Shown here piece by piece: positions 42,891 to 51,974 of a stretch of DNA of 64,000 nucleotides. Both the position numbers and the translations under genes were made by a program. How positions within the stretch are numbered: position 1 is the first letter of the stretch; the number at the start of each line of letters is the position of its first letter. Source of the stretch: Methylotenera_A sp036676175 (lineage in GTDB: Bacteria; Pseudomonadota; Gammaproteobacteria; Burkholderiales; Methylophilaceae); assembly GCA_036676175.1 (NCBI GenBank), contig JAKFDL010000020.1, positions 14,278 through 78,277 on the forward strand, written 5' to 3'. The notes under the pieces were generated by a model that worked only from the letters and a program-made list of their open reading frames with translations, was not told the DNA's origin and did no database searches.

Positions 42891-43565
42891 CTAAAGCAAG
42901 CCTGTTTGCGAGAATGACAGGGTATTGTTTCCTGCCACAATAAAATGATCCAGCACTTTCACATCAATTAACGCGAGCGCTTGTTGCAACTTTTTGGTCA
43001 GTAATTCATCCGCTTGGCTTTGTTTGGCATTCCCAGTAGGATGATTATGTGCAAAAATCACTGCAGCTGCGTTGTGATGCAAAACGCGCTTCACAATTTC
43101 GCGCGGATACACACTGGTTTCACTTAGGCTACCGCTAAACATTTCCTCAGTGGCTAACAGGCGGTTTTGTGTATCTAAAAATAGCACCAAAAAAGCTTCT
43201 TTTGTATAGCTACCTAGCCTAAGCACCAAGTAATCGCGCACCGCTTGCGGTGAGGCTAACACGTCACGCTGTTGCAATTGCTCGTTAAGTGCGCGCCGGC
43301 TCATTTCAAATATCGCCTGCAACTGCACGTATTTGCTACTGCCAATACCATGCACTTGGCTAAGCTCGTGTTCAGTAGCTGCAAAAATGCCGTTTAAGCT
43401 ACCAAATTGAATGAGCAAATCACGCGCTAAATCTACAGCACTTTTACCCACCACGCCAACCCGCAAAAAGATGGCTAGCAATTCCGCATCAGACAGCGCC
43501 TGTGCGCCATGTTCGATTAACTTCTCTCTTGGGCGCTCAGCCGCAGGCCAGTCTGTTATTGCCAT
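42891..43565 (-). CDS. radC: RadC family JAB/MPN-domain protein
   Basis: A 224-residue protein with an N-terminal helix-hairpin-helix region (about 1-100; LSQVHGIGSSKY) and a C-terminal JAMM-type metal site IFAHNHPTGNAKQSQADELL (His-x-His and Asp ligands), the RadC family hallmark. Earlier linked to DNA repair; the real role is unclear and the original radC mutation proved to be in recG. It is convergent with the PRMT-like gene (15-nt gap, no terminator) and lies 13 nt downstream of a putative protease gene on the same strand. Confidence 0.93.
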   Translation of the reverse strand: MAITDWPAAERPREKLIEHGAQALSDAELLAIFLRVGVVGKSAVDLARDLLIQFGSLNGIFAATEHELSQVHGIGSSKYVQLQAIFEMSRRALNEQLQQRDVLASPQAVRDYLVLRLGSYTKEAFLVLFLDTQNRLLATEEMFSGSLSETSVYPREIVKRVLHHNAAAVIFAHNHPTGNAKQSQADELLTKKLQQALALIDVKVLDHFIVAGNNTLSFSQTGLL

Positions 43566-43578
43566 TTATAGCCCGCCA

Positions 43579-44343
43579 CTACTTTAACCAGCCTATTTCA
43601 AGTGCAGTCTTATTGCCAATCAGCGTCTGACTCAAGCTTTGGGGTATCTCGGCCTTTGTTTCACTTAATGGTACGCGCCCACCCATCAGTTCTGCAAAAT
43701 CTTGTGGGTAACGTGGGAGTTTGTTAGGCTCAGCATAACCTTCTGGATAAACTGGTAGTGTAGTAGCTAGGTCATATTTATCGCTTGCTGTTAAGGTATG
43801 TAGCAGCTCATGCGCAGTAATGACCAAATTTTGCTTGGCGTAACTTTTATCACCAAACAAGTTAACACGCCCGATACGCCCTTTGTTTAAAGCCGTGGAG
43901 TGCGACAATGTAGGAGTTGTTGCTGGATCGTGGTAAAGCAGATAAAGCCGAATATCAGGTTTTACTGGTACGTAAGGGCTATTATTCCAGGCGAACAAGC
44001 GAAATTTTAAACTCCAAACTATAGTGCTCAAAACGCTACCGCCAACGGGTGGTGCTGGTGGAACTTCGCTCACAACATCGCCCAATTGAACTTCCACAGG
44101 ACGGTGTAAGCTTAAATTATAACGCGCGCCTTCTTCAGCAAAATAAACTGCCATTGGCTCAAAATCATCTCGCGTGAGTGTTTTAATATACCTCGTCACC
44201 TCATCGCTACTATCTGCATTCACTGGATAAACTACAACATAAAAATTATCTTTCCACGATAAATCGGCCTTGTCTAAAAAAGTTTGTTGAACCACCGTAG
44301 CCAATACAATGAGCAATATAAAAATTCTTATTTTCTTGAACAT
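43579..44343 (-). CDS. Membrane-anchored putative zinc metallopeptidase
   Basis: A 254-residue protein with one N-terminal hydrophobic segment (about 5-22), probably an uncleaved anchor or signal. The rest is extracytoplasmic. VITAHELLHTLTASDKYD (175-191) contains HExxH (H178, E179, H182), the zinc-binding motif of metallopeptidases, and a possible third ligand lies in D188/Y190 or in YPEGYAEP (199-206). I do not recognise a named family. It lies upstream of radC and divergent from coaBC. Proteolytic activity is an inference from the motif. Confidence 0.7.
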   Translation of the reverse strand: MFKKIRIFILLIVLATVVQQTFLDKADLSWKDNFYVVVYPVNADSSDEVTRYIKTLTRDDFEPMAVYFAEEGARYNLSLHRPVEVQLGDVVSEVPPAPPVGGSVLSTIVWSLKFRLFAWNNSPYVPVKPDIRLYLLYHDPATTPTLSHSTALNKGRIGRVNLFGDKSYAKQNLVITAHELLHTLTASDKYDLATTLPVYPEGYAEPNKLPRYPQDFAELMGGRVPLSETKAEIPQSLSQTLIGNKTALEIGWLK

Positions 44344-44435
44344 AGATTCTCGCTATAGATTTTTGTGAATATTATCAGCATTAAGTCGTTATCGCACACA
44401 TCGCTATTCAACAGCCTTTCATATAAAATCATGCT

Positions 44436-45614
44436 ATGGATCAGGCAAGCAAAAAATTAGTGTTAGGGATTACTGGCGGCATTGCTGCGTACAAAACGGC
44501 TGAGCTGGTGCGCCTGCTAGTCAAATCAAATATTGACGTGCAAGTGATAATGACCGAAGCCGCTTGCCAGTTTATTACGCCTGTCACAATGCAGGCCTTG
44601 TCTGGAAAGCCCGTATTTATTGCTATGTGGGATAGCAGCATTAGTAATGGGATGCCGCACATTGAACTTAGCCGTGATGCAGACGCTATTTTAATCGCCC
44701 CTGCCAGTGCAGACTTTATCGCCAAACTGGTGCATGGCCGTGCCGATGATTTGCTCTCTACCTTATGCCTCGCGAGGGACTGTCCATTGCTAGTGGCACC
44801 CGCCATGAACAAGCAAATGTGGGATAACCCAGCTACCCAACGCAACATTGCGCAATTAAAAGCTGATGGTGTCAGCATTTTAGGCCCTGATAGCGGGGAG
44901 CAAGCCTGCGGAGAAATTGGCTTAGGTCGCATGCTGGAAGCAGAAGAATTACTAGTTGCAATACAGGCACACTTTACGCCCAAATTATTGGCTGGAAAGC
45001 GCGTATTAATTACTACTGGCGCTACTCTAGAGATGATAGACCCAGTGCGTGCAATCACCAATTTAAGCAGTGGGAAAATGGGTTACGCATTGGCAGAAAG
45101 CGCGGCAAATATGGGCGCAGATGTGACGTTGGTCAGCGGTGTAACAGCACTTAACGCACCAAATCATGTAAAAAATATAACTGCCGTCAGCGCAGACGCT
45201 ATGTACCAAGCAGTGATGACAATTATTTCGAATCAGGATATTTTCATTAGCGTGGCTGCGGTGGCGGATTACTCACCCACTCAACCCAGCGTGCACAAAA
45301 TTAAAAAGAACGCATCCTCGCTCACACTGGAACTTAAACCCAATAAAGATATTTTGGCTGAAGTCGCCAGCCTACCTAGCGCGCCGTTCTGTGTGGGTTT
45401 TGCCGCAGAAACACAAGATTTAATCAATCTTGGCGAACAAAAACGCATTGCCAAAAAGCTACCTTTGTTAGTGGCTAACTTGGTGAGTGAGAGCATGGGC
45501 CAAGATGAGGCCAATATTACCCTACTAGATCAAACGGGCGTACACCCGTTACCGCGTGCAAACAAACATGTATTAGCGGTTAAAATCTTAACGCATATTA
45601 GCCGGTTGATTTAA
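44436..45614 (+). CDS. coaBC: Phosphopantothenoylcysteine decarboxylase / phosphopantothenate-cysteine ligase
   Basis: Bifunctional flavoprotein of coenzyme A synthesis, 392 residues. The N-terminal CoaC decarboxylase (about 1-185) has GITGGIAAYKTAEL, the catalytic His in MPHIELSRDAD and PAMNKQMW; the C-terminal CoaB ligase (about 190-392) has GATLEMIDPVRAITNLSSGKMG and the LKPNKDIL lysine. It is followed after 27 nt by dut, a pairing common in proteobacteria. Confidence 0.97.
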   Translation: MDQASKKLVLGITGGIAAYKTAELVRLLVKSNIDVQVIMTEAACQFITPVTMQALSGKPVFIAMWDSSISNGMPHIELSRDADAILIAPASADFIAKLVHGRADDLLSTLCLARDCPLLVAPAMNKQMWDNPATQRNIAQLKADGVSILGPDSGEQACGEIGLGRMLEAEELLVAIQAHFTPKLLAGKRVLITTGATLEMIDPVRAITNLSSGKMGYALAESAANMGADVTLVSGVTALNAPNHVKNITAVSADAMYQAVMTIISNQDIFISVAAVADYSPTQPSVHKIKKNASSLTLELKPNKDILAEVASLPSAPFCVGFAAETQDLINLGEQKRIAKKLPLLVANLVSESMGQDEANITLLDQTGVHPLPRANKHVLAVKILTHISRLI

Positions 45615-45641
45615 TTAAAAATATTTCTTTGAAAGACTGTA

Positions 45642-46094
45642 ATGAGCATAACCGTTGACCTTAAAATTCTCGATAGCCGCTTACATCATATGATGCCAGC
45701 CTACGCCACTGCTGGCTCTGCAGGACTGGATTTGCGCGCTTGCATTGAGCATACACAAACCATACAGCCTGGCGAAACCGTGATGATTCCTACTGGCATG
45801 GCCATTCATATTGATAACGCTTATTACGCAGCCCTAATTCTCCCGCGTTCTGGCTTAGGCCATAAACATGGTATTGTGCTGGGCAACTTGGTGGGATTAA
45901 TTGATTCGGACTATCAAGGCCAGCTACTCGTTTCCTGCTGGAATCGCAGCAAAGAAGTGTTCTTGCTTAACCCTATGGAACGTATCGCGCAAATGGTAAT
46001 TGTGCCGGTAGTGCAGGCTGATTTTCATGTCGTGGATGAATTTACCGTTTCTGAACGCGGTGAAGGTGGCTTCGGAAGTACCGGTAAGCATTAG
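45642..46094 (+). CDS. dut: Deoxyuridine 5'-triphosphate nucleotidohydrolase (dUTPase)
   Basis: Trimeric dUTPase that keeps uracil out of DNA and makes dUMP for thymidylate synthesis, complementing Ung encoded at 12847-13557. All five motifs are visible: AGLDLRA (I), PRSGLG (II), GNLVGLIDSDYQG (III), RIAQMVIVPV (IV) and the C-terminal RGEGGFGSTG (V). Length 150. Co-directional with coaBC. The rpmB promoter lies in the 140-nt spacer that follows. Confidence 0.97.
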   Translation: MSITVDLKILDSRLHHMMPAYATAGSAGLDLRACIEHTQTIQPGETVMIPTGMAIHIDNAYYAALILPRSGLGHKHGIVLGNLVGLIDSDYQGQLLVSCWNRSKEVFLLNPMERIAQMVIVPVVQADFHVVDEFTVSERGEGGFGSTGKH

Positions 46095-46165
46095 TGTGCG
46101 AAAAACAAAATTAGCTAAGTAGCAGGAAAATCGCTACAAAATCTTATATTTAGGCTGAATAAACC

Positions 46166-46195
46166 TTGAAACAAACTCATGTTTCGTACTATAAT
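46166..46195 (+). promoter_or_regulatory. Sigma-70-type promoter of rpmB-rpmG
   Basis: TTGAAA at 46166-46171 and a perfect TATAAT at 46190-46195, spacer 18 nt, followed by the G+C-rich TTGCGC stretch common at growth-regulated start sites. Predicted start near 46203, giving a leader of about 32 nt. Confidence 0.8.
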
Positions 46196-46234
46196 TGCGC
46201 TCTTTCGCAAAAAGCAAAGTATTTGGAGATAACC

Positions 46235-46471
46235 ATGGCACGTGTATGTATGGTAACTGGCAAAAAGCCAATGGTGGGCAACAATGTTTCTCACGCACAA
46301 AACAAAACAAAACGCCGTTTTTTACCTAATTTACAAAACCGTAAATTTTGGGTTGAAAGCGAAAACCGCTGGGTGAGCATGCGCATTACAAACAATGCGT
46401 TACGTACTATCGACAAAAATGGCATTGATGCCGTACTTGCTGACATGCGTGCTGCTGGCCAGAAAATTTAA
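46235..46471 (+). CDS. rpmB: Ribosomal protein L28 (bL28)
   Basis: A 78-residue large-subunit protein beginning MARVCMVTGKKPMVGNNVSHA, matching the usual length. The ATG at 46235 is preceded by GGAGA 7 nt upstream; the frame is open further upstream only because the promoter region lacks stops. First gene of the conserved rpmB-rpmG pair. Confidence 0.97.
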   Translation: MARVCMVTGKKPMVGNNVSHAQNKTKRRFLPNLQNRKFWVESENRWVSMRITNNALRTIDKNGIDAVLADMRAAGQKI

Positions 46472-46497
46472 AGTTAGCAAATTTAAGGTAGAACATC

Positions 46498-46653
46498 ATG
46501 CGTGAAAAAATTAAATTAGAATCAAGTGCAGGTACAGGTCACTTTTATACCACCACTAAAAACAAACGTACTATGCCAGAGAAAATGGAAATCAAAAAAT
46601 TTGATCCTGTTGTTCGTAAGCATGTGATTTATAAAGAGACTAAATTAAAATAA
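46498..46653 (+). CDS. rpmG: Ribosomal protein L33 (bL33)
   Basis: A 51-residue large-subunit protein (MREKIKLESSAGTGHFYTTT...). It lacks cysteines, so it is the zinc-free form, which in bacteria with both forms is favoured under zinc shortage. It begins 26 nt after rpmB and is followed by a strong terminator at 46697, closing a two-gene operon. Confidence 0.97.
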   Translation: MREKIKLESSAGTGHFYTTTKNKRTMPEKMEIKKFDPVVRKHVIYKETKLK

Positions 46654-46696
46654 CTCGAGGTTAAAATAAATCTAGACTTAATTGAATTTAAGTTTG

Positions 46697-46724
46697 AAAA
46701 AGCCAGCATCATGCTGGCTTTTTT
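46697..46724. terminator. Bidirectional terminator after rpmG
   Basis: AAAAAGCCAGCAT pairs with ATGCTGGCTTTTTT around one centre base, with A- and T-runs on the two sides. It can serve rpmG and the convergent mechanosensitive-channel gene that ends at 46740. The core stem is the same GCCAGC/GCTGGC seen at 30366 and 49813. Confidence 0.93.
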
Positions 46725-46739
46725 ATTACCTTGCATCAA

Positions 46740-47984
46740 CTACTTGGCTGCTGGTTTTACAAATTTTATTTCATGCTGCTTAAAAGCTTTCCAGATTTCC
46801 AAATAAATAGCTGAGCGCATAGCACCGACACTATTTTCTGGGTCTGCGACCCACACCGTGACAATCAACTCAACCCCGTGCTCTCCAAAGCTGTTTATAT
46901 GCGCCTCTGGGGCTGGCGTTTTTAACACGCGTGACTGCCTACTTGCAATTTCTTTTGCTAATGTAATAACATGCTCGAGATCACTATCGAACGCAATCGT
47001 AAACTGCAATTGCACACGCTCGGTATGTGAGGTGAGTGAATGATTGACCACTGCTGTGGTAATAAGCGACTCATTCGGAATAATCACATGCGTATCGTCG
47101 TGTTTGGCCAGTACCATATAGCGCGAGCGCATATCGCGCACGAAACCATAATGCCGATCGACAGTAACAACATCGCCAATTTGCATCGATTTATCAAGCA
47201 GGATAATGAATCCGCTCACATAATTACTGGCGATACGCTGTAAACCAAAACCCAAACCAACACCCAAGGCACCTCCAAACACCGAGAGCAAGGTTATATC
47301 TAAGCCAACAGCAGATAAGGCCACCAAGGCAGCAACAAATAGCAATACGATGCGTATGAGTTTGCCTAATACCACGCGTAAATTGACATTCACCTGTTCG
47401 GCACGCATCAACTTATTTTCCATGATACGGCTCAACCACAGGGCAATAAAAATAGTAATAACCACGGTAAGCAGCGCTTGCAATACCAATAGTAAATTCA
47501 CAGGATTTTTACCGATATTGAAACGCATATCCGCTAAGCTTTGCGTAATCTGTGGCAAAACGCCGGTTAAATGCAATGCCAGCACGCCCCATACAGTCCA
47601 GCCAATGATATTCTCGAGTGTTTTAAGCCAGCCGCCAGGTGAGAATAAATAGCGTAACAAATACACGATTAAACGTATCACCGCCATGGCGAGAAACAAT
47701 CTGCTGGCCAACTGCAACAAACTGGTGTGCTGCCAGCCAGATAGTACCCATTGACTAAGTAATATGAACAGAAGCGTTGATAGAGGGAATAAAGTGCGAT
47801 TGATACTGCCTATTGCAATCTTCCAATGCTCAGGCGCATGCAGCATTACATAATTGCGCAAGGCACCATTAATCAACCATGCCAAGCTGACAGCAGCCAC
47901 AATAATACCGAATTGCCACATAATCACCGGGGTCTTAATGTCGGTCTGTATTTCCTGCCAGATAAGTTGAATTTCTGCGTTCAT
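46740..47984 (-). CDS. MscS-family mechanosensitive ion channel
   Basis: A 414-residue inner-membrane protein. Four to five hydrophobic segments precede the MscS core: the pore-lining helix region GLDITLLSVFGGALGVGLGFGLQRIASNYVSG (about 228-260, Gly/Ala packing pattern) and the beta domain with VGDVVTVDRHYGFVRDM-like sequence and IPNESLITTAVVNHS. It should act as a release valve under osmotic down-shock. It is 12 nt downstream of mgtE on the same strand and probably co-transcribed. Confidence 0.9.
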   Translation of the reverse strand: MNAEIQLIWQEIQTDIKTPVIMWQFGIIVAAVSLAWLINGALRNYVMLHAPEHWKIAIGSINRTLFPLSTLLFILLSQWVLSGWQHTSLLQLASRLFLAMAVIRLIVYLLRYLFSPGGWLKTLENIIGWTVWGVLALHLTGVLPQITQSLADMRFNIGKNPVNLLLVLQALLTVVITIFIALWLSRIMENKLMRAEQVNVNLRVVLGKLIRIVLLFVAALVALSAVGLDITLLSVFGGALGVGLGFGLQRIASNYVSGFIILLDKSMQIGDVVTVDRHYGFVRDMRSRYMVLAKHDDTHVIIPNESLITTAVVNHSLTSHTERVQLQFTIAFDSDLEHVITLAKEIASRQSRVLKTPAPEAHINSFGEHGVELIVTVWVADPENSVGAMRSAIYLEIWKAFKQHEIKFVKPAAK

Positions 47985-47996
47985 CTTGAATAAATG

Positions 47997-49448
47997 CTAA
48001 ATTAAGAAAATTGTAGCCAAGCCTAAAAATATAAAGAATCCACCACTGTCTGTCACTGCGGTAATCAACACACTAGTGCCTACTGCGGGATCACGGCCGG
48101 ATTTATGCATCCTTAATGGAATCACCACCCCCATCACTGCCGCCAACAGTAAGTTTAATGTCATCGCTGACATCATCACTAGTCCTAGTTGATAATGACC
48201 ATATAACGCATATGCAATTAAACCCAGCACACTGCCCCATAACAGGCCATTCAACAGCGCAACACCCATTTCCTTTTTAATGAGTGATTGGATATTGTGT
48301 GCCGAGATTTGCCCTAAAGCCAAACCACGCACAATCATGGTGGTGGTTTGGTTACCCGAGTTACCACCTATGCCCGCCACAATCGGCATCAGCGCAGCTA
48401 GAGCGACTATTTTCTCAATGGAACCTTCAAATAAACCAATCACTCGCGAAGCCATGATTGCGGTGACTAAATTGATTGCTAACCAAGCCCAGCGGTTTTG
48501 CACCGACTTCCAAACGGATGCAAAGAAATCTTCTTCTTCACGCAAACCCGCCATGGATAGCATATCGGATTCAGATTCATCGCGGATATAATCCATCATC
48601 GCATCTACCGTGATGCGACCAACAAGTTTATTATTGCTATCGACAACAGGCGCAGTCACCAAGTCATAGCGTTCAAAAGCCTGTGCGGCTTCATCGATAA
48701 TATCTTCGGGATGGAACACGACCGCATCAGCCGCCATTACATCAACTACACTCGCCTCTAAATCACTCACCACCATGCGTTTTAACGGGAGTACGCCTTG
48801 CAAAATATCGTTTCTATCCACTACGAACAGTTTATCTGTTAGCTCAGGCAGACTTCCCAAGCGACGCAGATAGCGTAAGGCTACTTCCAGCGTGATATCT
48901 TCACGAATCGTCACAATATCGAAATCCATATGTGCGCCTACTGCATCTTCAGGATAAGAAAGGGTGGATTGCAAACGCTCACGATTCTGTGCATCCAGGC
49001 TGTCCATCAAGTCCTGCAATACATCTTTAGGCAAATCCGGCGCCAAATCTGCCAGTTCATCCGCATCTAACTGTTCGGCGGCAGCCAACAGTTCTTGTGA
49101 GTCCATATCGGCAATCAGACTTTGCCTGACGGAGTCGGCTACCTCCAGTAGAATCTCGCCGTCCCGGTCTGCTTTAACCAATTCCCAAAGGTTCAAGCGA
49201 TCTTCAAGCGGCAACGCTTCTAGAATGTGTGCAACGTCCGCAGGGTGTAACGCATCTAATTTTTTTTGTAGTTCGTTTAAATTTTGTCTATGAACCAGCA
49301 GCTCAACCAAATCTTGTTTAGCCAGGTCGTGATTAGGCATGCCCTGTTTATGGACAAGATTTTCTACCAGCTTGTGTTTCTCTAAAAGAGAAATGACTTG
49401 TTGCAGGCTTTCGCTTAAGCTCTCTTTTGTATCTTGTTTATCGGACAT
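47997..49448 (-). CDS. mgtE: Magnesium transporter MgtE
   Basis: A 483-residue Mg2+ channel/transporter. The N-terminal MgtE domain (about 50-150; LHPADVAHILEALP) is followed by two CBS domains (about 150-285), which sense intracellular magnesium, and then five membrane helices with the pore signature GGNSGNQTTTMIVRGLALGQI and the ending TAVTDSGGFFIFLG. All gating and pore features are intact. No M-box-type leader is recognisable in the AT-rich 110 nt upstream. Confidence 0.96.
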   Translation of the reverse strand: MSDKQDTKESLSESLQQVISLLEKHKLVENLVHKQGMPNHDLAKQDLVELLVHRQNLNELQKKLDALHPADVAHILEALPLEDRLNLWELVKADRDGEILLEVADSVRQSLIADMDSQELLAAAEQLDADELADLAPDLPKDVLQDLMDSLDAQNRERLQSTLSYPEDAVGAHMDFDIVTIREDITLEVALRYLRRLGSLPELTDKLFVVDRNDILQGVLPLKRMVVSDLEASVVDVMAADAVVFHPEDIIDEAAQAFERYDLVTAPVVDSNNKLVGRITVDAMMDYIRDESESDMLSMAGLREEEDFFASVWKSVQNRWAWLAINLVTAIMASRVIGLFEGSIEKIVALAALMPIVAGIGGNSGNQTTTMIVRGLALGQISAHNIQSLIKKEMGVALLNGLLWGSVLGLIAYALYGHYQLGLVMMSAMTLNLLLAAVMGVVIPLRMHKSGRDPAVGTSVLITAVTDSGGFFIFLGLATIFLI

Positions 49449-49561
49449 GCTCAGCCTTGAAGATTTTTTTTAAAATACAGCCGTTATTATGATTTATTTT
49501 TTAGTTTTTCTTGTGTTTTAATTTTATTTTTACTGATAAATCTGAACTTAAAAATACCGAA

Positions 49562-49792
49562 ATGACCGAACAACTTATCTTTTATTCCACAGCACACTGT
49601 CATTTGTGTGATTTAGCGTATGCGCTTGCAATGAAAGTACCTAATATTTCAGTGAGTGTGATTGATATAGCTGAGGATGAATTATTACTTGCAAAGTATG
49701 GTATGCACATTCCTGTTTTACAGCGCCTAATCAATAAAACTGAACTCAACTGGCCATTTAGTGAAACAGATATTCAAGATTTACTAAAGTGA
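49562..49792 (+). CDS. Glutaredoxin-like protein (DUF836 type)
   Basis: A 76-residue thioredoxin-fold protein with a CxxC site: YSTAHCHLCDLAYAL (C13, C16), followed by IPVLQ, the cis-proline segment of glutaredoxin folds. Short proteins of this type are annotated as DUF836/glutaredoxin-like; the biological partner is unknown. I start at the ATG at 49562; an upstream in-frame start would add 17 residues of unlike composition. It ends at a bidirectional terminator shared with the ribosomal operon. Confidence 0.85.
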   Translation: MTEQLIFYSTAHCHLCDLAYALAMKVPNISVSVIDIAEDELLLAKYGMHIPVLQRLINKTELNWPFSETDIQDLLK

Positions 49793-49812
49793 CTTTTACA
49801 GCAGCTAATGGC

Positions 49813-49847
49813 AACAAAAAAGCCAGCATCTAGCTGGCTTTTTTGTT
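49813..49847. terminator. Bidirectional terminator ending the ribosomal cluster and the glutaredoxin gene
   Basis: AACAAAAAAGCCAGC and GCTGGCTTTTTTGTT form a perfect 15-pair stem with loop ATCTA. It lies 20 nt past the glutaredoxin stop codon and 14 nt past the rplQ stop codon, so it closes both transcription units. Confidence 0.95.
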
Positions 49848-49860
49848 TCATGCATATTAT

Positions 49861-50250
49861 TTATTCAGCAGCAACTGCTTCGGTAGTAGTATCTGGGCGA
49901 TCTACCAACTCCACTAATGCCATCGGTGCGTTGTCACCATTGCGGAAGCCGCATTTCAATATACGCAAATATCCACCATTGCGCGCATTGTAGCGTGGGC
50001 CAAGTTCACCAAATAGCTTGCCTACAATATCACGATCACGTAAGCGACTGAAGGCTAAGCGGCGATTTGCCAGCGTTGCATCTTTACCTAGGGTAATCAG
50101 TGGCTCTGCATATTTACGCAACTCTTTTGCTTTTGGCAAAGTCGTTCGAATAATTTCGTGGCGCAATAATGAAACAGACATATTACGAAACATCGCTGCA
50201 CGATGGCTGCTTGTACGATTTAATTTACGATTGCTATTACCGTGACGCAT
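49861..50250 (-). CDS. rplQ: Ribosomal protein L17 (bL17)
   Basis: A 129-residue large-subunit protein starting MRHGNSNRKLNRTSSHRAAM; the C-terminal ten residues (TTTEAVAAE end) are slightly longer than in E. coli (127). Last gene of the alpha operon, 34 nt after rpoA, ending at the shared bidirectional terminator. Confidence 0.98.
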   Translation of the reverse strand: MRHGNSNRKLNRTSSHRAAMFRNMSVSLLRHEIIRTTLPKAKELRKYAEPLITLGKDATLANRRLAFSRLRDRDIVGKLFGELGPRYNARNGGYLRILKCGFRNGDNAPMALVELVDRPDTTTEAVAAE

Positions 50251-50284
50251 AGTAATTCCTTAATTTTCTTTAATAATTTGTGGC

Positions 50285-51271
50285 TTAAGCTTTTTCTAAA
50301 CCAACTGGTGGCCAGTTCTCAAGCTTCATGCCCAAAGTTAAGCCTTTTGTCGCCAACACATCTTTAATTTCATTTAAAGATTTACGGCCCAAGTTCGGTG
50401 CTTTTAATAACTCATTTTCACCACGTTGAATCAAATCACCGATGTAGAAAATGTTCTCTGCTTTTAAGCAATTGGCTGAACGCACAGTCAATTCTAAGTC
50501 ATCCACTGGACGCAATAAAATTGGGTCAACCTGCGGTGCAGATTTTACTTCTACTTCGCTTGGTGAACCTTCAAGGTTAGCAAATACTGACAATTGGCCA
50601 ATTAAAATGCGTGCTGCATCGCGAATCGCTTGTTCTGGCTCGATAATACCGTTAGTTTCAACGTCCATGATTAGCTTATCTAGGTCGGTGCGCTGTTCAA
50701 CACGTGCACTTTCCACTTGATAGCTCACTTTATTAATCGGGCTAAATGACGCATCCACCATGATAAAACCTAACACGCGATCTTCTTCATTAGCTTTTTG
50801 ACGCGCTGGAACTGGTTGATAACCGCGACCCATCTCAACTTTAACTTCTAAATTGAGTTTGCCACCTTTGGTTAAGTGTGCAATCACGTGATTCGGGTTC
50901 ACAATTTCCGCATCGTGGCCTGTATCAAAATCACCCGCTGTTACTACACCTTCGGTAGATTTATTCAGCGTTAAAATGGTTTCTGATTTATTGTTTAGTT
51001 TTAAGGCAACGCCTTTTAAATTTAACAAAATATCAACCACATCTTCTTGGACGCCATCAATGGTTGAGTACTCATGTACAACGCCATCAATTTTTACTTC
51101 AGTAATCGCAAAGCCTGGAATCGACGATAATAAAACGCGACGTAGTGCATTGCCTAATGTATAGCCAAAACCACGCTCCATTGGCTCTAGCGTTACGCGA
51201 GCACGTAATGGGGTGATGACTTCAACATCTACCACATGTGGTTTTAAATATTCAGTTGGGTTGTTTTGCAT
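50285..51271 (-). CDS. rpoA: RNA polymerase alpha subunit
   Basis: A 328-residue subunit that starts polymerase assembly and, through its C-terminal domain, contacts UP elements and activators. The N-terminal assembly domain contains ERGFGYTLGNALRRVLLSS; the alpha-CTD (about 250-328) contains LTVRSANCLKAENI and the DNA-binding GRKSLNEIKDVL. It is embedded between rpsD and rplQ, the standard position in the alpha operon. Confidence 0.99.
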   Translation of the reverse strand: MQNNPTEYLKPHVVDVEVITPLRARVTLEPMERGFGYTLGNALRRVLLSSIPGFAITEVKIDGVVHEYSTIDGVQEDVVDILLNLKGVALKLNNKSETILTLNKSTEGVVTAGDFDTGHDAEIVNPNHVIAHLTKGGKLNLEVKVEMGRGYQPVPARQKANEEDRVLGFIMVDASFSPINKVSYQVESARVEQRTDLDKLIMDVETNGIIEPEQAIRDAARILIGQLSVFANLEGSPSEVEVKSAPQVDPILLRPVDDLELTVRSANCLKAENIFYIGDLIQRGENELLKAPNLGRKSLNEIKDVLATKGLTLGMKLENWPPVGLEKA

Positions 51272-51317
51272 AAAATTCCTTGACGTTAATTGATTGAGAG
51301 GGATTGCTAAGTATTAA

Positions 51318-51947
51318 TTACTTAGAATACAACTCAACAACCAATGATTCGTTAATGGTTGAAGGCAAATCATCACGTTGTGGTTTAGATTTAAATGTGC
51401 CAGTCAATGCTTTTACATCCACTTCTAACCATGCTGGGAAGCCGCGCTGTTCTGCCGCTGCAAGCGCACCTTTAATGCGCAGTTGTGCTTTCGATGCCTC
51501 AGCAACAGAAACCACATCACCCGCTTTAACTTGGTAAGAAGGAATATTCACACGCTTACCATTCACTAAAATACTATTGTGACGCACGATTTGGCGGGCT
51601 TCAGTACGTGAACCTCCCAAACCCATACGGAAAGCGACGTTATCTAAACGGCACTCTAACAATTGTAGTAAGTTTTCGCCCGTAATGCCTTTTTGACGGT
51701 CAGCTTCTGCGTAGTAGCTACGGAATTGGCCTTCTAAAATGCCATAGATACGACGTACTTTTTGTTTCTCGCGCAGTTGCACACCGTAATCAGACAAACG
51801 TGAGTTACGACGCTGACCATGCTGGCCAGGTGGGAAGTTACGTTTTTCGATCGCGCATTTATCTGTAAAGCATTTTTCAGCTTTTAAGAATAATTTTTCG
51901 CCTTCGCGGCGGCACTGACGGCATTTAGGGTCTAAATTTCTAGCCAA
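51318..51947 (-). CDS. rpsD: Ribosomal protein S4 (uS4)
   Basis: A 209-residue primary rRNA-binding protein. Four cysteines (C9, C12, C26, C31) form a zinc-binding N-terminus, a feature missing from E. coli S4. The S4 RNA-binding fold follows (RLDNVAFRMGLGGSRTEARQIVRHNSILVNG region). In E. coli S4 represses its own operon by binding the rpsM leader; a structured leader is also present here at 52798-52817. Confidence 0.98.
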   Translation of the reverse strand: MARNLDPKCRQCRREGEKLFLKAEKCFTDKCAIEKRNFPPGQHGQRRNSRLSDYGVQLREKQKVRRIYGILEGQFRSYYAEADRQKGITGENLLQLLECRLDNVAFRMGLGGSRTEARQIVRHNSILVNGKRVNIPSYQVKAGDVVSVAEASKAQLRIKGALAAAEQRGFPAWLEVDVKALTGTFKSKPQRDDLPSTINESLVVELYSK

Positions 51948-51974
51948 GATAGTTCTCCAGTAATCTTTGTGTGC

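Noticed and set aside
44441..45061. 206-codon open frame opposite coaBC
   Set aside because: Antisense to the conserved CoaC domain, no recognisable domain or ribosome site.
49449..49561. Possible magnesium riboswitch upstream of mgtE
   Set aside because: The region is short and AT-rich, without M-box-like conserved helices.
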